Part shown: positions 1 to 9,126 of the stretch, piece by piece
Layout: each line of letters opens with the position of its first letter
Position numbering within the stretch: position 1 is the stretch's first letter
DNA from: Lawsonella sp012842085
GTDB lineage: Bacteria > Actinomycetota > Actinomycetes > Mycobacteriales > Mycobacteriaceae
Direction: 5' to 3'
Assembly (NCBI GenBank): GCA_036749735.1
Contig: DAINXV010000001.1
Location: 558,001-622,000 of the forward strand
Length of the DNA stretch: 64,000 nt
The notes under the pieces: generated by a model
What the model saw: the letters and a program-made list of their open reading frames with translations, nothing else
Database searches by the model: none
What the model was told of the DNA's origin: nothing
Made by a program: the position numbers and the translations under genes

Positions 1-602
1 TTGGGCTCGTGCAACACTATCTCCCCAGTGGCTAGGGTTTTCTGGATGTCGATAATGCGCTGGTTGGAGGAGCCCCGGAATTTCAGTGTCAGGTCTTTAA
101 GCGTGTTGACGAATAGTCCGTCCACCAGAATGTCGCACTCTTCCATGAGTTCGCGACGACCCCGGTGCGCCATGATCTGCTCAAAGGTGTAGCCGGAGTA
201 GACCCAAATATTTTTGTCTACCTCCTTTTTAATGTCCCGCACCACGTCGGTGAGCCACAGGTTTTGCATGGGCTCGCCGCCCAGCAACGTCAACCCCGCC
301 ACCATTGGTTCCTGCAAGTATTTGATGACCTCGGCGGTGGTGTCGTCGGTCCAGGGGTCGCCCGCGTCAAAGTCCTGGTATTCACCGTTGAAGCAGTCCT
401 CGCACCGGTGGGTGCAGCCGGTGACGAAGATGCTAGTGCGGATACCTTCCCCGTTGGCCACATCGAAGGCCCTTACTTGGCCATAGTTGCGGCGTTTCGG
501 GGTGCGGCGCGGCCGCTGGGTGGAGGGGCTAGATGTGTAGTACGCGGGACGAGATTTCTTTAGTGCGTCCCTCGTTCCAGAAGTTCTCTCCAAGGTAGCC
601 AC
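1..602 (-). CDS. nrdG: Anaerobic ribonucleotide reductase activating protein NrdG (3' end cut by window)
   Basis: Radical-SAM activase that installs the glycyl radical on NrdD. Read on the minus strand, the frame contains NYGQVRAFDVANGEGIRTS followed by CTHRCEDC, the CX3CX2C cluster-binding motif, and then LLGGEPMQN, the GGE motif of SAM binding. The frame runs off the window at base 1, so the C-terminus is missing. No ATG is available at the N-terminus. GTG at 602 or TTG at 593 are the nearest in-frame starts, and both lie inside the end of nrdD, so the two genes overlap and are probably translationally coupled. Family homology only begins near base 488, so the start is uncertain although the identity is secure. 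Confidence 0.85.
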   Translation of the reverse strand, partial: MATLERTSGTRDALKKSRPAYYTSSPSTQRPRRTPKRRNYGQVRAFDVANGEGIRTSIFVTGCTHRCEDCFNGEYQDFDAGDPWTDDTTAEVIKYLQEPMVAGLTLLGGEPMQNLWLTDVVRDIKKEVDKNIWVYSGYTFEQIMAHRGRRELMEECDILVDGLFVNTLKDLTLKFRGSSNQRIIDIQKTLATGEIVLHEP

Positions 603-2814
603 AGGTGCGCCGGATGACGGTGAGTCGATCACGGTCCTGGTTGTGGCATTGCGGGCATTCCCAATCGTTGTTGTCATTGACTTTAATCTCCCCATCGAAG
701 CCGCATTCATGGCAGTAGTCACTCTTGGTGTTGAATTCGGCGTACGTAATGTGGTTGTAGATGTAGCGAACCAGGGTCTCTACTGCTTCCGGGTTCTCAA
801 TCATGTTTGGGATCTCTGCGTAGGAGATCATGCCGCCCGTGGAGCGCTGCTGGAACTCCGCCTCAAAGTTGAACTTGTCGAAAACAGTAATGTTTTCGCG
901 CACGTCAACGTGGTAGGAGTTGGTGTAGTAGCCCTTGTCGGTGATGTCTTCGATAGCACCGAAGCGTTGCAGGTCGATGCTGGCGAAGCGGTGGGTGAGG
1001 CTTTCCGCGGGGGTGCCGTAGAGGGCGAATCCCAGTCCGGTTTCTGCCTTCCAGGCGGCGACGGCGTCGGCCATCCGGTTCATAATGGCGAGGGCGAATT
1101 CTTTACCTTCCGGGTCGGTGTGGGAGACCCCTCGCATCAGCTTGGTGGCCTCATAAACACCGATGTACCCCATGGAGATGGTAGCGTAGCCGCCTTCCAT
1201 CAGGTCGCCCACTTTCTCACCCGGCTGGAGGCGGGTGATGGCGCCGTGCTGCCAGTGGATGGGGCTCACATCGGAGGTAATGTCTTTCAGCAGGTTGTAG
1301 CGGAAAAGTAGGGCTTTCTTCACCAGTTCGAGGCGTTTTTCGAAGATGGCCCAGAACTTGTCGTCATCCCCATCGGCCAGGATGGCGATCTGCGGAATGT
1401 TGAGGCTCACAACACCCATGTTGAAGCGGCCGTCAAACACATACTCGCCCTTCTCGTTCTGCCAGGGGGCGAGGAAGGAGCGGCAGCCCATGGGGGCGAA
1501 GACGTTGCCTTCATAGAATTTCCGCATCAGTTTGGCGGAAATGTAGTCCGGGTACATGCGCTTGGCGGTGCACTTGGCAGCCAGTTCGGTGAGGTAGTAG
1601 TACTCACTGTCGGGGTGCACGTTGTGTTCATCCAGCACGTAGATGAGTTTCGGGAAGGCGGGGGTGACGTAAACGTCAGCCTCGTTCTTGATGCCTTCCA
1701 GGCGCTGCAGCAGGATCTCCTCCTGAATCATGGCGGATTCTTCCGCATATTCGGAGTCCGGGTCGAAGTGCATGAAGAGGGTGACGAACGGGGCTTGGCC
1801 GTTGGTCGTCATCAGTGTGTTGATCTGGTACTGGATGGTTTGGATGCCATCCTTCACTTCCTTGCGGGTGCGCTTCCAGGCAATCTCGTGGGCCTTCTGC
1901 ATGTCGGGCTCAATGCCGTAGACTTCCCGCTGCTCCTCAACAACCGCCTTCAGGTACTTGTTGTAGCTTTTGCGGACGTAGGGGGCGAGGATCCGGTCAA
2001 CACCGTTGATGGACTGGCCGCCGTATTGGCCGGAGGCGACTTGCGCAATGATCTGGGTGGTGACGGTACAGGCCACCTGGAAGCTGCGCGGGGTGTCGAT
2101 GCGCTTGCCGTTGATGCAGGTGCCGTTTTCTAGCATGTCCTCCAGGTTGATGAGGCAGCAGTTGAACATGGGCTGGATGATGTAGTCCATGTCGTGGAAG
2201 TGGATGGCACCGGAGTCGTGGGCGAGCACAATGTCGGTGGGCATGATGGTGCGGCGAGCCAGGTCTTTGGAGACTTCGCCGGCAATGAGGTCGCGCTGGG
2301 TGGAGACGATTTTGGCATCTTTATTGGAGTTTTCGTCAAGAACACCAATGTTGGAGAGGGAGAGGATGCCTTTAATGTCGTCATCAATCGTGTTGAGTTG
2401 GCGCTTGTAGGCCTGAATGGAGCGATAGCTTTCGTAGGCACGGGCAGTTGCCGGGTTGGCGTACTTGACGAGCTTGTAATAAACCTGCTCCTCAATGCCG
2501 TAGATGGTCATGGGTTCGCGGATGAGGTAGGCGAACTCTTCGATTTCGTCGGCGATCTGCTGGGCTTGGCCCGGCTCGTAAAGACCTGCCGAAGAATGCA
2601 TGGCTTTTTCAATAGCGACAACGATTTTCTGTTTGTCGAAGGGCACGCGTTGCCCGTTGCGTTTGATCACTTCGAGAGCCACGCGCGGGGTGTTTCCGTT
2701 GCGGGTGTCTTCCTGAAACAGTGATCCTTGCTGACCGGCGCTAGTTTTTTCGGCACGGTCGCGGTAGCGAATGTCGAAATCCTGGTCTTGGTCAGTTGAA
2801 AATACTGCCGTCAT
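529..2814 (-). CDS. nrdD: Anaerobic (class III) ribonucleoside-triphosphate reductase, large subunit
   Basis: Reduces ribonucleoside triphosphates to deoxynucleotides in the absence of oxygen, using a glycyl radical made by NrdG. The 761-residue protein begins with an ATP-cone allosteric domain (about residues 45-140, with VIKRNGQRVPFDKQKI). It ends with two zinc-binding CxxC pairs (CHECG and CPQC) and the glycyl-radical loop RTCGYLG, with the radical glycine near residue 739. Length matches the family. It is the first gene of the nrdDG operon. Two NrdR boxes upstream suggest repression by NrdR. Its presence implies that the organism can make DNA precursors without oxygen. Confidence 0.97.
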   Translation of the reverse strand: MTAVFSTDQDQDFDIRYRDRAEKTSAGQQGSLFQEDTRNGNTPRVALEVIKRNGQRVPFDKQKIVVAIEKAMHSSAGLYEPGQAQQIADEIEEFAYLIREPMTIYGIEEQVYYKLVKYANPATARAYESYRSIQAYKRQLNTIDDDIKGILSLSNIGVLDENSNKDAKIVSTQRDLIAGEVSKDLARRTIMPTDIVLAHDSGAIHFHDMDYIIQPMFNCCLINLEDMLENGTCINGKRIDTPRSFQVACTVTTQIIAQVASGQYGGQSINGVDRILAPYVRKSYNKYLKAVVEEQREVYGIEPDMQKAHEIAWKRTRKEVKDGIQTIQYQINTLMTTNGQAPFVTLFMHFDPDSEYAEESAMIQEEILLQRLEGIKNEADVYVTPAFPKLIYVLDEHNVHPDSEYYYLTELAAKCTAKRMYPDYISAKLMRKFYEGNVFAPMGCRSFLAPWQNEKGEYVFDGRFNMGVVSLNIPQIAILADGDDDKFWAIFEKRLELVKKALLFRYNLLKDITSDVSPIHWQHGAITRLQPGEKVGDLMEGGYATISMGYIGVYEATKLMRGVSHTDPEGKEFALAIMNRMADAVAAWKAETGLGFALYGTPAESLTHRFASIDLQRFGAIEDITDKGYYTNSYHVDVRENITVFDKFNFEAEFQQRSTGGMISYAEIPNMIENPEAVETLVRYIYNHITYAEFNTKSDYCHECGFDGEIKVNDNNDWECPQCHNQDRDRLTVIRRTCGYLGENFWNEGRTKEISSRVLHI

Positions 2815-2849
2815 TTATCTCTCCATTGGTAAATCCGTTTATTGACGAA

Positions 2850-2865
2850 CCACTATATAAACTAC
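2850..2865 (-). promoter_or_regulatory. NrdR box 2 (proximal) upstream of nrdD
   Basis: CCACTATATAAACTAC is a weaker match to the NrdR consensus than its neighbour. Its start is 32 bp from the start of box 1, about three helical turns, which is the usual spacing of paired NrdR boxes. Confidence 0.65.
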
Positions 2866-2881
2866 CCCTTAGGTGCAACTA

Positions 2882-2897
2882 ACACTACATATTGTGT
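2882..2897 (-). promoter_or_regulatory. NrdR box 1 (distal) upstream of nrdD
   Basis: ACACTACATATTGTGT is a near-perfect inverted repeat matching the NrdR consensus (acaCwAkATaTwGtgt type). It lies about 70 bp before the nrdD start and is paired with a second box. NrdR is the zinc/ATP-cone repressor of ribonucleotide reductase genes; its own gene is not in this window. Confidence 0.8.
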
Positions 2898-2967
2898 CGC
2901 GTGTCGTGTAAATCGTTTCAGAATATTTCCGGAAAGACGCTCTAACTGGGGTTACGCAGAAAAGAAA

Positions 2968-3004
2968 TTGCCACCCCGGCGTGTCACAACAACCGGGGTG
3001 GCAA
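2968..3004 (-). terminator. Rho-independent terminator after the GH31 gene
   Basis: A 12-bp perfect stem (TTGCCACCCCGG and its complement) is followed, in the minus direction, by a T-rich run (TTTCTTTTC). It lies just beyond the GH31 stop codon and before the nrdD promoter. Confidence 0.8.
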
Positions 3005-3034
3005 AGAGCACCACTATATGTAGTTGTTTCGGGG

Positions 3035-5482
3035 TCAGCGGTTAACTTTCACCACCGCTTCGGAGCCATTCGCAACACCGTTCACCACAAAGTAAACAGT
3101 CTTACTTTGCGCATCGAACCAGAAATATTGGCCGGGCTGCTTCATGGCCTGTTCCTTGGTACCGGCTTTCAGCGCCTTGCCGTTCACCGTCACGGTGGAG
3201 ACACTCGGCATATTGAGCTGCATCCGGTAGGTGCGTTTACCGCTCATTCCAGGGAAGCTGCCTTCCGTCTTTCCAATGGTGACGGTGGCGTTGCCGTTGC
3301 CATCGGTGCAGAGGCTTAGCGGGGTGCGTGCCACTTCCCCATTCAGGTAACCAAGGGTCTTGCCGTCATCCTGGTAGAGCACCACATCCCGCTGCATATT
3401 GGGGCTCAATGCATTGATGGAAATACCGTAGAGGTCCTTGCGGGACTGCTCCCAGTTTTTGCCGTCTTGCATTGCTTGCCCACCCATGGTGGTGATGATG
3501 GCGCCTTCCCTAATGAAGACGGGCATGCTCATCCAGTCGGTTGTGATCTGGTGGGTGGAGCGGCCTTCATACACTTTGCCAGTGAACATGTCGCGCCACT
3601 TGCCCTCCGGGAAGTACACCTCCTGGGTGACGGTTTTGCCGGGCTGGGCCGCGGGGGTAACCAAAATGTCGTCACCCAACAAATACTCCGTGTTGTGGCG
3701 GTATGCCTCCGGGTCGGTCGGATAGTTGAGGTAGAGTGCCCGCGCCATGGGGATACCCGTCAGGTGCGCCTCCCATGCCAAGTTGTAGAGGTATGGCATA
3801 AGTTCGCTGCGCAGCTTCAGGAAGTAGACGCCGGCTTTTTCAGCCTCGGGACCGTACTGCCACGGCATGCGTTTCGCGTGGTTGCCGTGGGGGCGGTTGA
3901 TGGGCTGGAAGGCACCGAATTGCGCCCACCGCACATACATGTCGTCGCTTAGGATGGTGCCGCGTTTGAAGCCACCAATGTCGTGCGACACGTAGGGCAG
4001 TCCCATGGCAGCACCTTCCGCCGCGGTGAACTCCGCCTCGAACTCTAGGGTTGCCCAGGTGGACTTGGTGTCTCCCGTGAAGTGCACATTGTTGAGACGT
4101 TCCGCAAGTTGCCCACGGTGCCGCGACAGCGAGAAGCCACGCAGGTTGCGGGCGCGCAAACGCTGCGCATACAGGTAGCTGTGCCACTGTTCGGCATTCA
4201 TTCCCTTCATGGTGACGCCATTGACGCCGGTTGAGGGCAACTCGTTGCGGAGTCCCTTTTCCAGGGGCAGCCCCTCTTCCAGAGGGATGGCCGAACCGTA
4301 GTCGAACCAGAAGTAGTTCACGCCGGCTTTCTCGAAGTCCTCATGCAGCCAGTAGAACTCGCGTGCATGGTTCGGATCCGACATGTCGAAACCGTAGGAA
4401 CCATGGAAGGGGTCCCACCACTTGGGCCCATTCGGGTAGAGCCCGTTGTTGAGGCGTTTCTGGACGATCGGGAACTTGGGGTCGTTGTCGTTCATCCCGT
4501 CGTGGGTGTTGAACATGAGCGCCCAGCCCAGGCTCTCCATCCACTTGATCTGCTCAGCCGGATTTGGCCACAACAACGTGTTCCAGTTCCAGCCGTTCCA
4601 CGAGTTGGGGGATTTGTAGTCCGTGTCCACCACCATCACATCAAGTGGGGTGCCGGTGCGTTGGGCTTCGCCGTTAATGTTTTCGTAGTCGCGGCGGGTG
4701 TGCGCCCAGTAGTTGGAGTACCAGTTGCCAAAAGCCCACATGGGGAGGACAGGGCTGGGGCCGGTAATGGCTGCCAGGTCGCGTAAACCTTGCCGGTAGT
4801 CCAGGCCATAGCCAAAGAAGTAGCCGTCCTGGTATTGGTCACTGTTTTTGATGAGCTTGTCCGCGTTTTTCAGATAGGGGCGCGGCTTGGGCCAGCTGCC
4901 TGGCTCCCACAGCGCCGTGGAGCTATCAACCACAAGTTGCCATCCATCGCGGGAGAGCACACCGGGGTTGAGTGGCACCGGGCCGTCGACGTCGCGCAGG
5001 TCGCGGCGCCAGCCACCCAGCTGATTATGCGGCACCACAAAGTCGTCCGGGCCAACATTCCAGGAGGGGTTGGCGGTTACTTCTTTGCCGCCACGTTTCA
5101 CCGTCACCTGCACATTCTTTTCCGTGAAGTGCCCCGAGTCGCGCTTATAGCGCATCGTTATTTTGGGCGTCACAATGTAGCGGTAACCGTTTTTGGTGTA
5201 CGTCCGGTAGTTGGTTGAGCTGGGACGATGCTGGATGTTGATGGTGTGGCCGTCTTCAAAGTTTTGGCCATCGGCCGCATATTCCAGGCGAATCAGCGTG
5301 GGGGTGAGCACCTGGAAGCGTGCATTGCCGTCCGTGATGGGGGCAAGTTTCGCGGCTTGCACAGGCGCATGACTAGTAAGGCTGCCGAGGAGAGTGAGTG
5401 CGGCAATTCCGGCGATTATACGTCTCGCCCTGCGAGGGCGCCGGAGGTGGGAGCGGAGCGATATCGTGTTTGGGGGTCTCAT
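3035..5482 (-). CDS. Secreted glycoside hydrolase family 31 enzyme (alpha-glucosidase/alpha-xylosidase type)
   Basis: Probable exported alpha-glycosidase of 815 residues. An arginine-rich N-terminus followed by a hydrophobic segment (about residues 21-43, ending VQAA) looks like a signal peptide, possibly Tat-like although no clear twin-arginine motif is present. A GH31 beta-sandwich precedes the catalytic barrel. The expected nucleophile is Asp394 in WFDYGS and the acid/base is Asp471 in HFTGDTKSTW, followed by the GH31 signature YVSHDIGGF and then C-terminal beta domains. The substrate cannot be told from sequence: plant or host glucans, or the cell's own alpha-glucan, are possible. It is transcribed alone, between its own terminator and the ClC locus. 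Alternative assignments within GH31 (xylosidase, glucan lyase) are open. Confidence 0.85.
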   Translation of the reverse strand: MRPPNTISLRSHLRRPRRARRIIAGIAALTLLGSLTSHAPVQAAKLAPITDGNARFQVLTPTLIRLEYAADGQNFEDGHTINIQHRPSSTNYRTYTKNGYRYIVTPKITMRYKRDSGHFTEKNVQVTVKRGGKEVTANPSWNVGPDDFVVPHNQLGGWRRDLRDVDGPVPLNPGVLSRDGWQLVVDSSTALWEPGSWPKPRPYLKNADKLIKNSDQYQDGYFFGYGLDYRQGLRDLAAITGPSPVLPMWAFGNWYSNYWAHTRRDYENINGEAQRTGTPLDVMVVDTDYKSPNSWNGWNWNTLLWPNPAEQIKWMESLGWALMFNTHDGMNDNDPKFPIVQKRLNNGLYPNGPKWWDPFHGSYGFDMSDPNHAREFYWLHEDFEKAGVNYFWFDYGSAIPLEEGLPLEKGLRNELPSTGVNGVTMKGMNAEQWHSYLYAQRLRARNLRGFSLSRHRGQLAERLNNVHFTGDTKSTWATLEFEAEFTAAEGAAMGLPYVSHDIGGFKRGTILSDDMYVRWAQFGAFQPINRPHGNHAKRMPWQYGPEAEKAGVYFLKLRSELMPYLYNLAWEAHLTGIPMARALYLNYPTDPEAYRHNTEYLLGDDILVTPAAQPGKTVTQEVYFPEGKWRDMFTGKVYEGRSTHQITTDWMSMPVFIREGAIITTMGGQAMQDGKNWEQSRKDLYGISINALSPNMQRDVVLYQDDGKTLGYLNGEVARTPLSLCTDGNGNATVTIGKTEGSFPGMSGKRTYRMQLNMPSVSTVTVNGKALKAGTKEQAMKQPGQYFWFDAQSKTVYFVVNGVANGSEAVVKVNR

Positions 5483-5623
5483 GTTTGCCGTCCTTTCGGT
5501 GGTCCCTGAGGGGACCCGATATTTAATTCCGCACCTGCAATTTTATGGCAGGTTTCTGGACGGCTGCGGACTATAAAGTTATCTAAGTGTCAGATGTGAA
5601 GATATGAGACGGGTGTGGCAATA

Positions 5624-7481
5624 TCACTCGTTTTTCTTGCCGTTCTTGCCGCGCTGCTGCGGGTCGCGTGGGTTCTTCGGCTTCGCTTCCCGCTGGAACA
5701 GGCGTGGGTAGCGGTCCCGGAACCGTGACATGAAGGAGGGCGCCGGACGGAGTTTCTCCAGGGCACTGCTCTGCTGCTGGTACATCAACGCCACGAGGTC
5801 CTTTTGGGTAATCCAGCCGACGGCTTTCTTATCCTCCACCACCACAACTGCCGAGGCGTTGTTGTCGACCAGGCTGGCCAGCACTTGGCTGGGCCGCATG
5901 TCTGCCGTCACCGCCACCTGATCCAAGTCCACCGCAGATAGCGGCGTATCTAACGGAGCTCCGTTGGCGTAAAGCTCGGCCCAGTTGAGCGAGGTGAAGC
6001 AGCCTAGGAAGTCGTCATCCTCATCGACCACCGGAAGGCGGGTCATGGAGGTGTTCAGAAGGATCTGGTTGGCTTCCTCAATGGTGGTGTCGACGCTGAT
6101 CTTGGCGGGGATGGAGGTCATCAAATCCCGTGCTGGAACTCGGCCCACCAGGGTTTTCTCCACCGGGTCGTCCAGGACGTCGCCGCGGCGGATAAGTTTC
6201 TCCGTGTAGATGGTGGAGTTGGAGAAGAAGTAGCTGACGGCGGAGGCAATGGCCCACAGCCAACATCATGGGCATGATCAGTGCGTACTGGCCCGTCATC
6301 TCCACAATAATAAGCACCCCGGTGAGTGGTGCCCGCGCCGCCCCCGCAAAAGCAGCCCCCATACCAATAACGCCATACACTGCAGCGGGACTGATGGAGA
6401 GTGGCTCAATGAGTTGGCCAAAGGCGGAACCCACCACTGCTCCGATGAATAGTGTCGGGGCGAAGACACCACCGGAACCACCCATACCGATTGTGGTGGA
6501 GGTGTAGATTGCGCGGCCCAGAGCCAACAGCAGCAGGAAGCCGATTGTGTACCTGCCCTGCAGCGCCTCCAGTTGGATGGGGTAGCCGGAGCCGTACATG
6601 TGGGGGAAGACGTAGAGCATGAGGCCGATAAGCAGCCCACCCAGAGCAGGGCGTGCCCATTCCGGTCCCCGGTAGAGGAAGTCGATAATGTCTTCCACCT
6701 TGTAGAGCAGTTTGCTAAACGCCAGGCCGGCGAGGGACGCCAAAATGCCGATAATAATAACCCACACGAAATCCACGGAAGTGAACATTCGCAGGTCGCT
6801 GGGGATCGCAACAATGGGGACGTCGGGCAGGAAGATGCGCGATACAAGGGAGGAGGTGACGGCGGAAATAACCACCATACCGAATGTTTCGGCACTGAAT
6901 TTGATGAGGATGAGCTCAATGGCGAAGACTGCCCCAGCCAGTGGCGCGTTGAATGTGGCGGCAATACCAGCGGCCGAACCGCAGCCCGCGAAAAGAATCA
7001 CTTGGCTGGTGGTGAGCCCGGTACGGCGCGCCAACGCAGAGCCCAAAGATGCACCCACCTGCACAATGGGGCCTTCCCTGCCAGCCGAGCCGCCGCCACC
7101 GATGGTGAGGGCGGAGGCAATAACTTTCACGACGGCTACCTGGCCGGGAATTTTGCCGCCTTTACGTTTGACCGCCAGCATCACTTCCGGAATGCCGTGG
7201 CCACGTGCAGTGGGGGCGAATTTGTAGATGAGGGGACCATAGATGAGCCCCGAAATTGCGGGAACAAGAATGACGAACCATTTGCCCCACCCGAGGAAAC
7301 CGTGGTTGGCCCCCAAGTGTTGGGTGTAGTCGGCGTAGCCGGTCATCAAGTAGGACCAGCCTTCAATTCCGTAGTGGAAGGCCACCGAAACCAGTCCCAA
7401 AAGTGCCCCGAGGATGGCAGCCAGAAGGGCACGGCCTATCCGGTGGTCGCGCATCAACTTCTGGAATTTATCTACACACAC
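5624..7481 (-). pseudogene. ClC-family chloride/proton antiporter with C-terminal CBS pair, split by a +1 frameshift
   Basis: Anion transporter of the ClC family. The first frame (7481 down to about 6255) carries the selectivity and gating motifs: RGHGIPEV, GREGP with gating Glu136, and GSGGVFAP. The second frame (ending at 5624) carries two CBS domains, which usually sense adenine nucleotides, and a basic tail. Removing one C from the CCC at 6253-6255 joins them into one protein of about 619 residues reading MLAVAIASAVSYFFSNST across the junction. As written, the first frame continues about 45 out-of-frame residues, losing the last helix and both CBS domains. GHGIP replaces the textbook GSGIP. 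The start used is GTG at 7481; an ATG lies nine codons downstream. Either a real mutation or a sequence error. Confidence 0.85.
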
Positions 7482-7572
7482 TAGCCTCGCGGCGTCCTTC
7501 TTTTGGGCACAACAAATTCAGGTCAATTATGACAAATGGCCACAGTAGCAAGGGCGTCTTTTGTTGCGTCCC

Positions 7573-8877
7573 TTACTTTTCGTTCTTGATCTCGGCAACG
7601 AGGTCATGGAGAACAATGTTCTCGTCACGACCCGGTCCCACACCAATGTAGGAGACGCGGCAGCCGCAGAGTTCTTCCAGACGCTTCATGTAGTTCTTGC
7701 AGTTTTCGGGAAGATCCTCGAAGTTGCGAATACCGGTGATGTCTTCATCCCAGCCTGGCATCATTTCGTAGATCGGCTTGGCGTGGTGGAAGTCCGATTG
7801 GGTGGGCGGCATGTCGTCGTAGCGTTTGCCGTCAACGTCGTAGGCCACACAGATCGGGATTTCTTTCAGCCCGGTGAGGACGTCCAGCTTGGTGACGAAA
7901 ATGTCGGTGAAGCCGTTGACGCGGCTGGCGTAGCCGGCAATCACACCGTCGAACCAGCCACAGCGGCGAGGGCGACCAGTGTTGACGCCATATTCGCCAC
8001 CGGTGTCACGCAGGAAGTCCCCCATCTCGTCGAAGAGTTCAGTGGGGAAAGGACCAGCACCAACGCGGGTGGTGTAGGCCTTAATAATGCCGACTGCGTG
8101 GGTAATGCGAGTGGGACCAATGCCGGCACCGACGCAGGCACCGCCGGAGGTCGGGTTGGAGGAGGTGACGAAGGGGTAGGTTCCGTGGTCGACGTCCAGC
8201 ATGGTGGCCTGGCCGCCTTCCATCAGGACGGACTTGCCTTCGTCGAGAGCCTTGTTGAGAAGCAGGCTGGTGTCGCACACCATGGGTTCCAAACGATCGC
8301 GGTACTGCAGGAAGTACTGCACCATTTCTTCCACGTCGTAGGGGCTGCGGTTGTAGGTTTTGACGAGCATCTGGTTCTTGGGGCGGAGAATACCTTCCAC
8401 CTTCTGGCGCAGAATGGATTCGTCGAAAATGTCTTGGATGCGGATACCGATGCGGTTTACTTTGTCGGCATAGCAGGGGCCGATGCCGCGTCCGGTAGTG
8501 CCGATGGCGCGTTTACCCAAGAACCGTTCAGTGACTTTGTCGATGGTCTGGTGGAAGGGACCGACGACGTGAGCGTTGGAGCTAATACGTAGCTTGGAGC
8601 AGTCTCCGCCACGGGATTCGAGCCCGTCAATTTCGGAGAAGAGTGCCTCCAGGTTGACGACGACGCCGTTTCCGATAACGGGGATGACGTTGGGAGTCAG
8701 AATACCTGCGGGGAGCAGCTTCAGCTCGTACTTTTCACCACCTACTACCACGGTGTGACCGGCGTTGTTTCCGCCGTTTGGCTTGCAGACAAAGTCTACG
8801 TGGCCTCCCAAAATGTCGGTGGCCTTGCCTTTGCCTTCGTCGCCCCACTGGGCGCCATTAATTACGATAGCTGCCAT
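7573..8877 (-). CDS. purA: Adenylosuccinate synthetase
   Basis: Joins IMP and aspartate using GTP to give adenylosuccinate, the first committed step to AMP. The 434-residue product starts MAAIVINGAQWGDEGKGK, containing the GDEGKGK phosphate-binding loop, followed by NNAGHTVV and TTGRGIGP. I chose ATG at 8877 over a longer frame from 8940 because GAGGGAA lies just upstream and the family begins at this residue. Cytoplasmic and likely essential. It is in the same orientation as the FUSC and DedA genes, an arrangement known from Corynebacterium, but a gap of about 250 bases separates it from FUSC. Confidence 0.97.
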   Translation of the reverse strand: MAAIVINGAQWGDEGKGKATDILGGHVDFVCKPNGGNNAGHTVVVGGEKYELKLLPAGILTPNVIPVIGNGVVVNLEALFSEIDGLESRGGDCSKLRISSNAHVVGPFHQTIDKVTERFLGKRAIGTTGRGIGPCYADKVNRIGIRIQDIFDESILRQKVEGILRPKNQMLVKTYNRSPYDVEEMVQYFLQYRDRLEPMVCDTSLLLNKALDEGKSVLMEGGQATMLDVDHGTYPFVTSSNPTSGGACVGAGIGPTRITHAVGIIKAYTTRVGAGPFPTELFDEMGDFLRDTGGEYGVNTGRPRRCGWFDGVIAGYASRVNGFTDIFVTKLDVLTGLKEIPICVAYDVDGKRYDDMPPTQSDFHHAKPIYEMMPGWDEDITGIRNFEDLPENCKNYMKRLEELCGCRVSYIGVGPGRDENIVLHDLVAEIKNEK

Positions 8878-9126
8878 TATTTCCCTCGCATATAGGTGCA
8901 AGTAGGTGATAGTCACGCGCGGTTGTGCGGGTTTATTCACGGCCGCGTGGGGTTATTGGGGAGACATAATGGGATGAAAAAACAAAAACCCGGGCCTACC
9001 CAACAGACCCGTTGCCTTATTCTACCTCCAAACCCCCCATCTTCCGAAACGCAGCCCCAGAGAGTGTGGGGAATTACCTCCTGATTCACTCCTAAAACAC
9101 GGCAGAAGTGAGGGGAAGGAGAGCTA
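8878..9126. other. Intergenic region between purA and the FUSC gene
   Basis: Contains the purA ribosome binding site (GAGGGAA) and no ORF with family resemblance. No convincing hairpin terminator or operator was seen. Confidence 0.4.

Noticed and set aside
643..1311. Long plus-strand ORF opposite nrdD
   Set aside because: Antisense shadow of a conserved gene; no start signals or family resemblance. The same reasoning applies to ORFs opposite dnaK, clpB and fba.
7482..7572. Fluoride riboswitch before the ClC gene
   Set aside because: The short upstream region shows no crcB-type pseudoknot motif and the protein has ClC, not ClC-F, gating residues.
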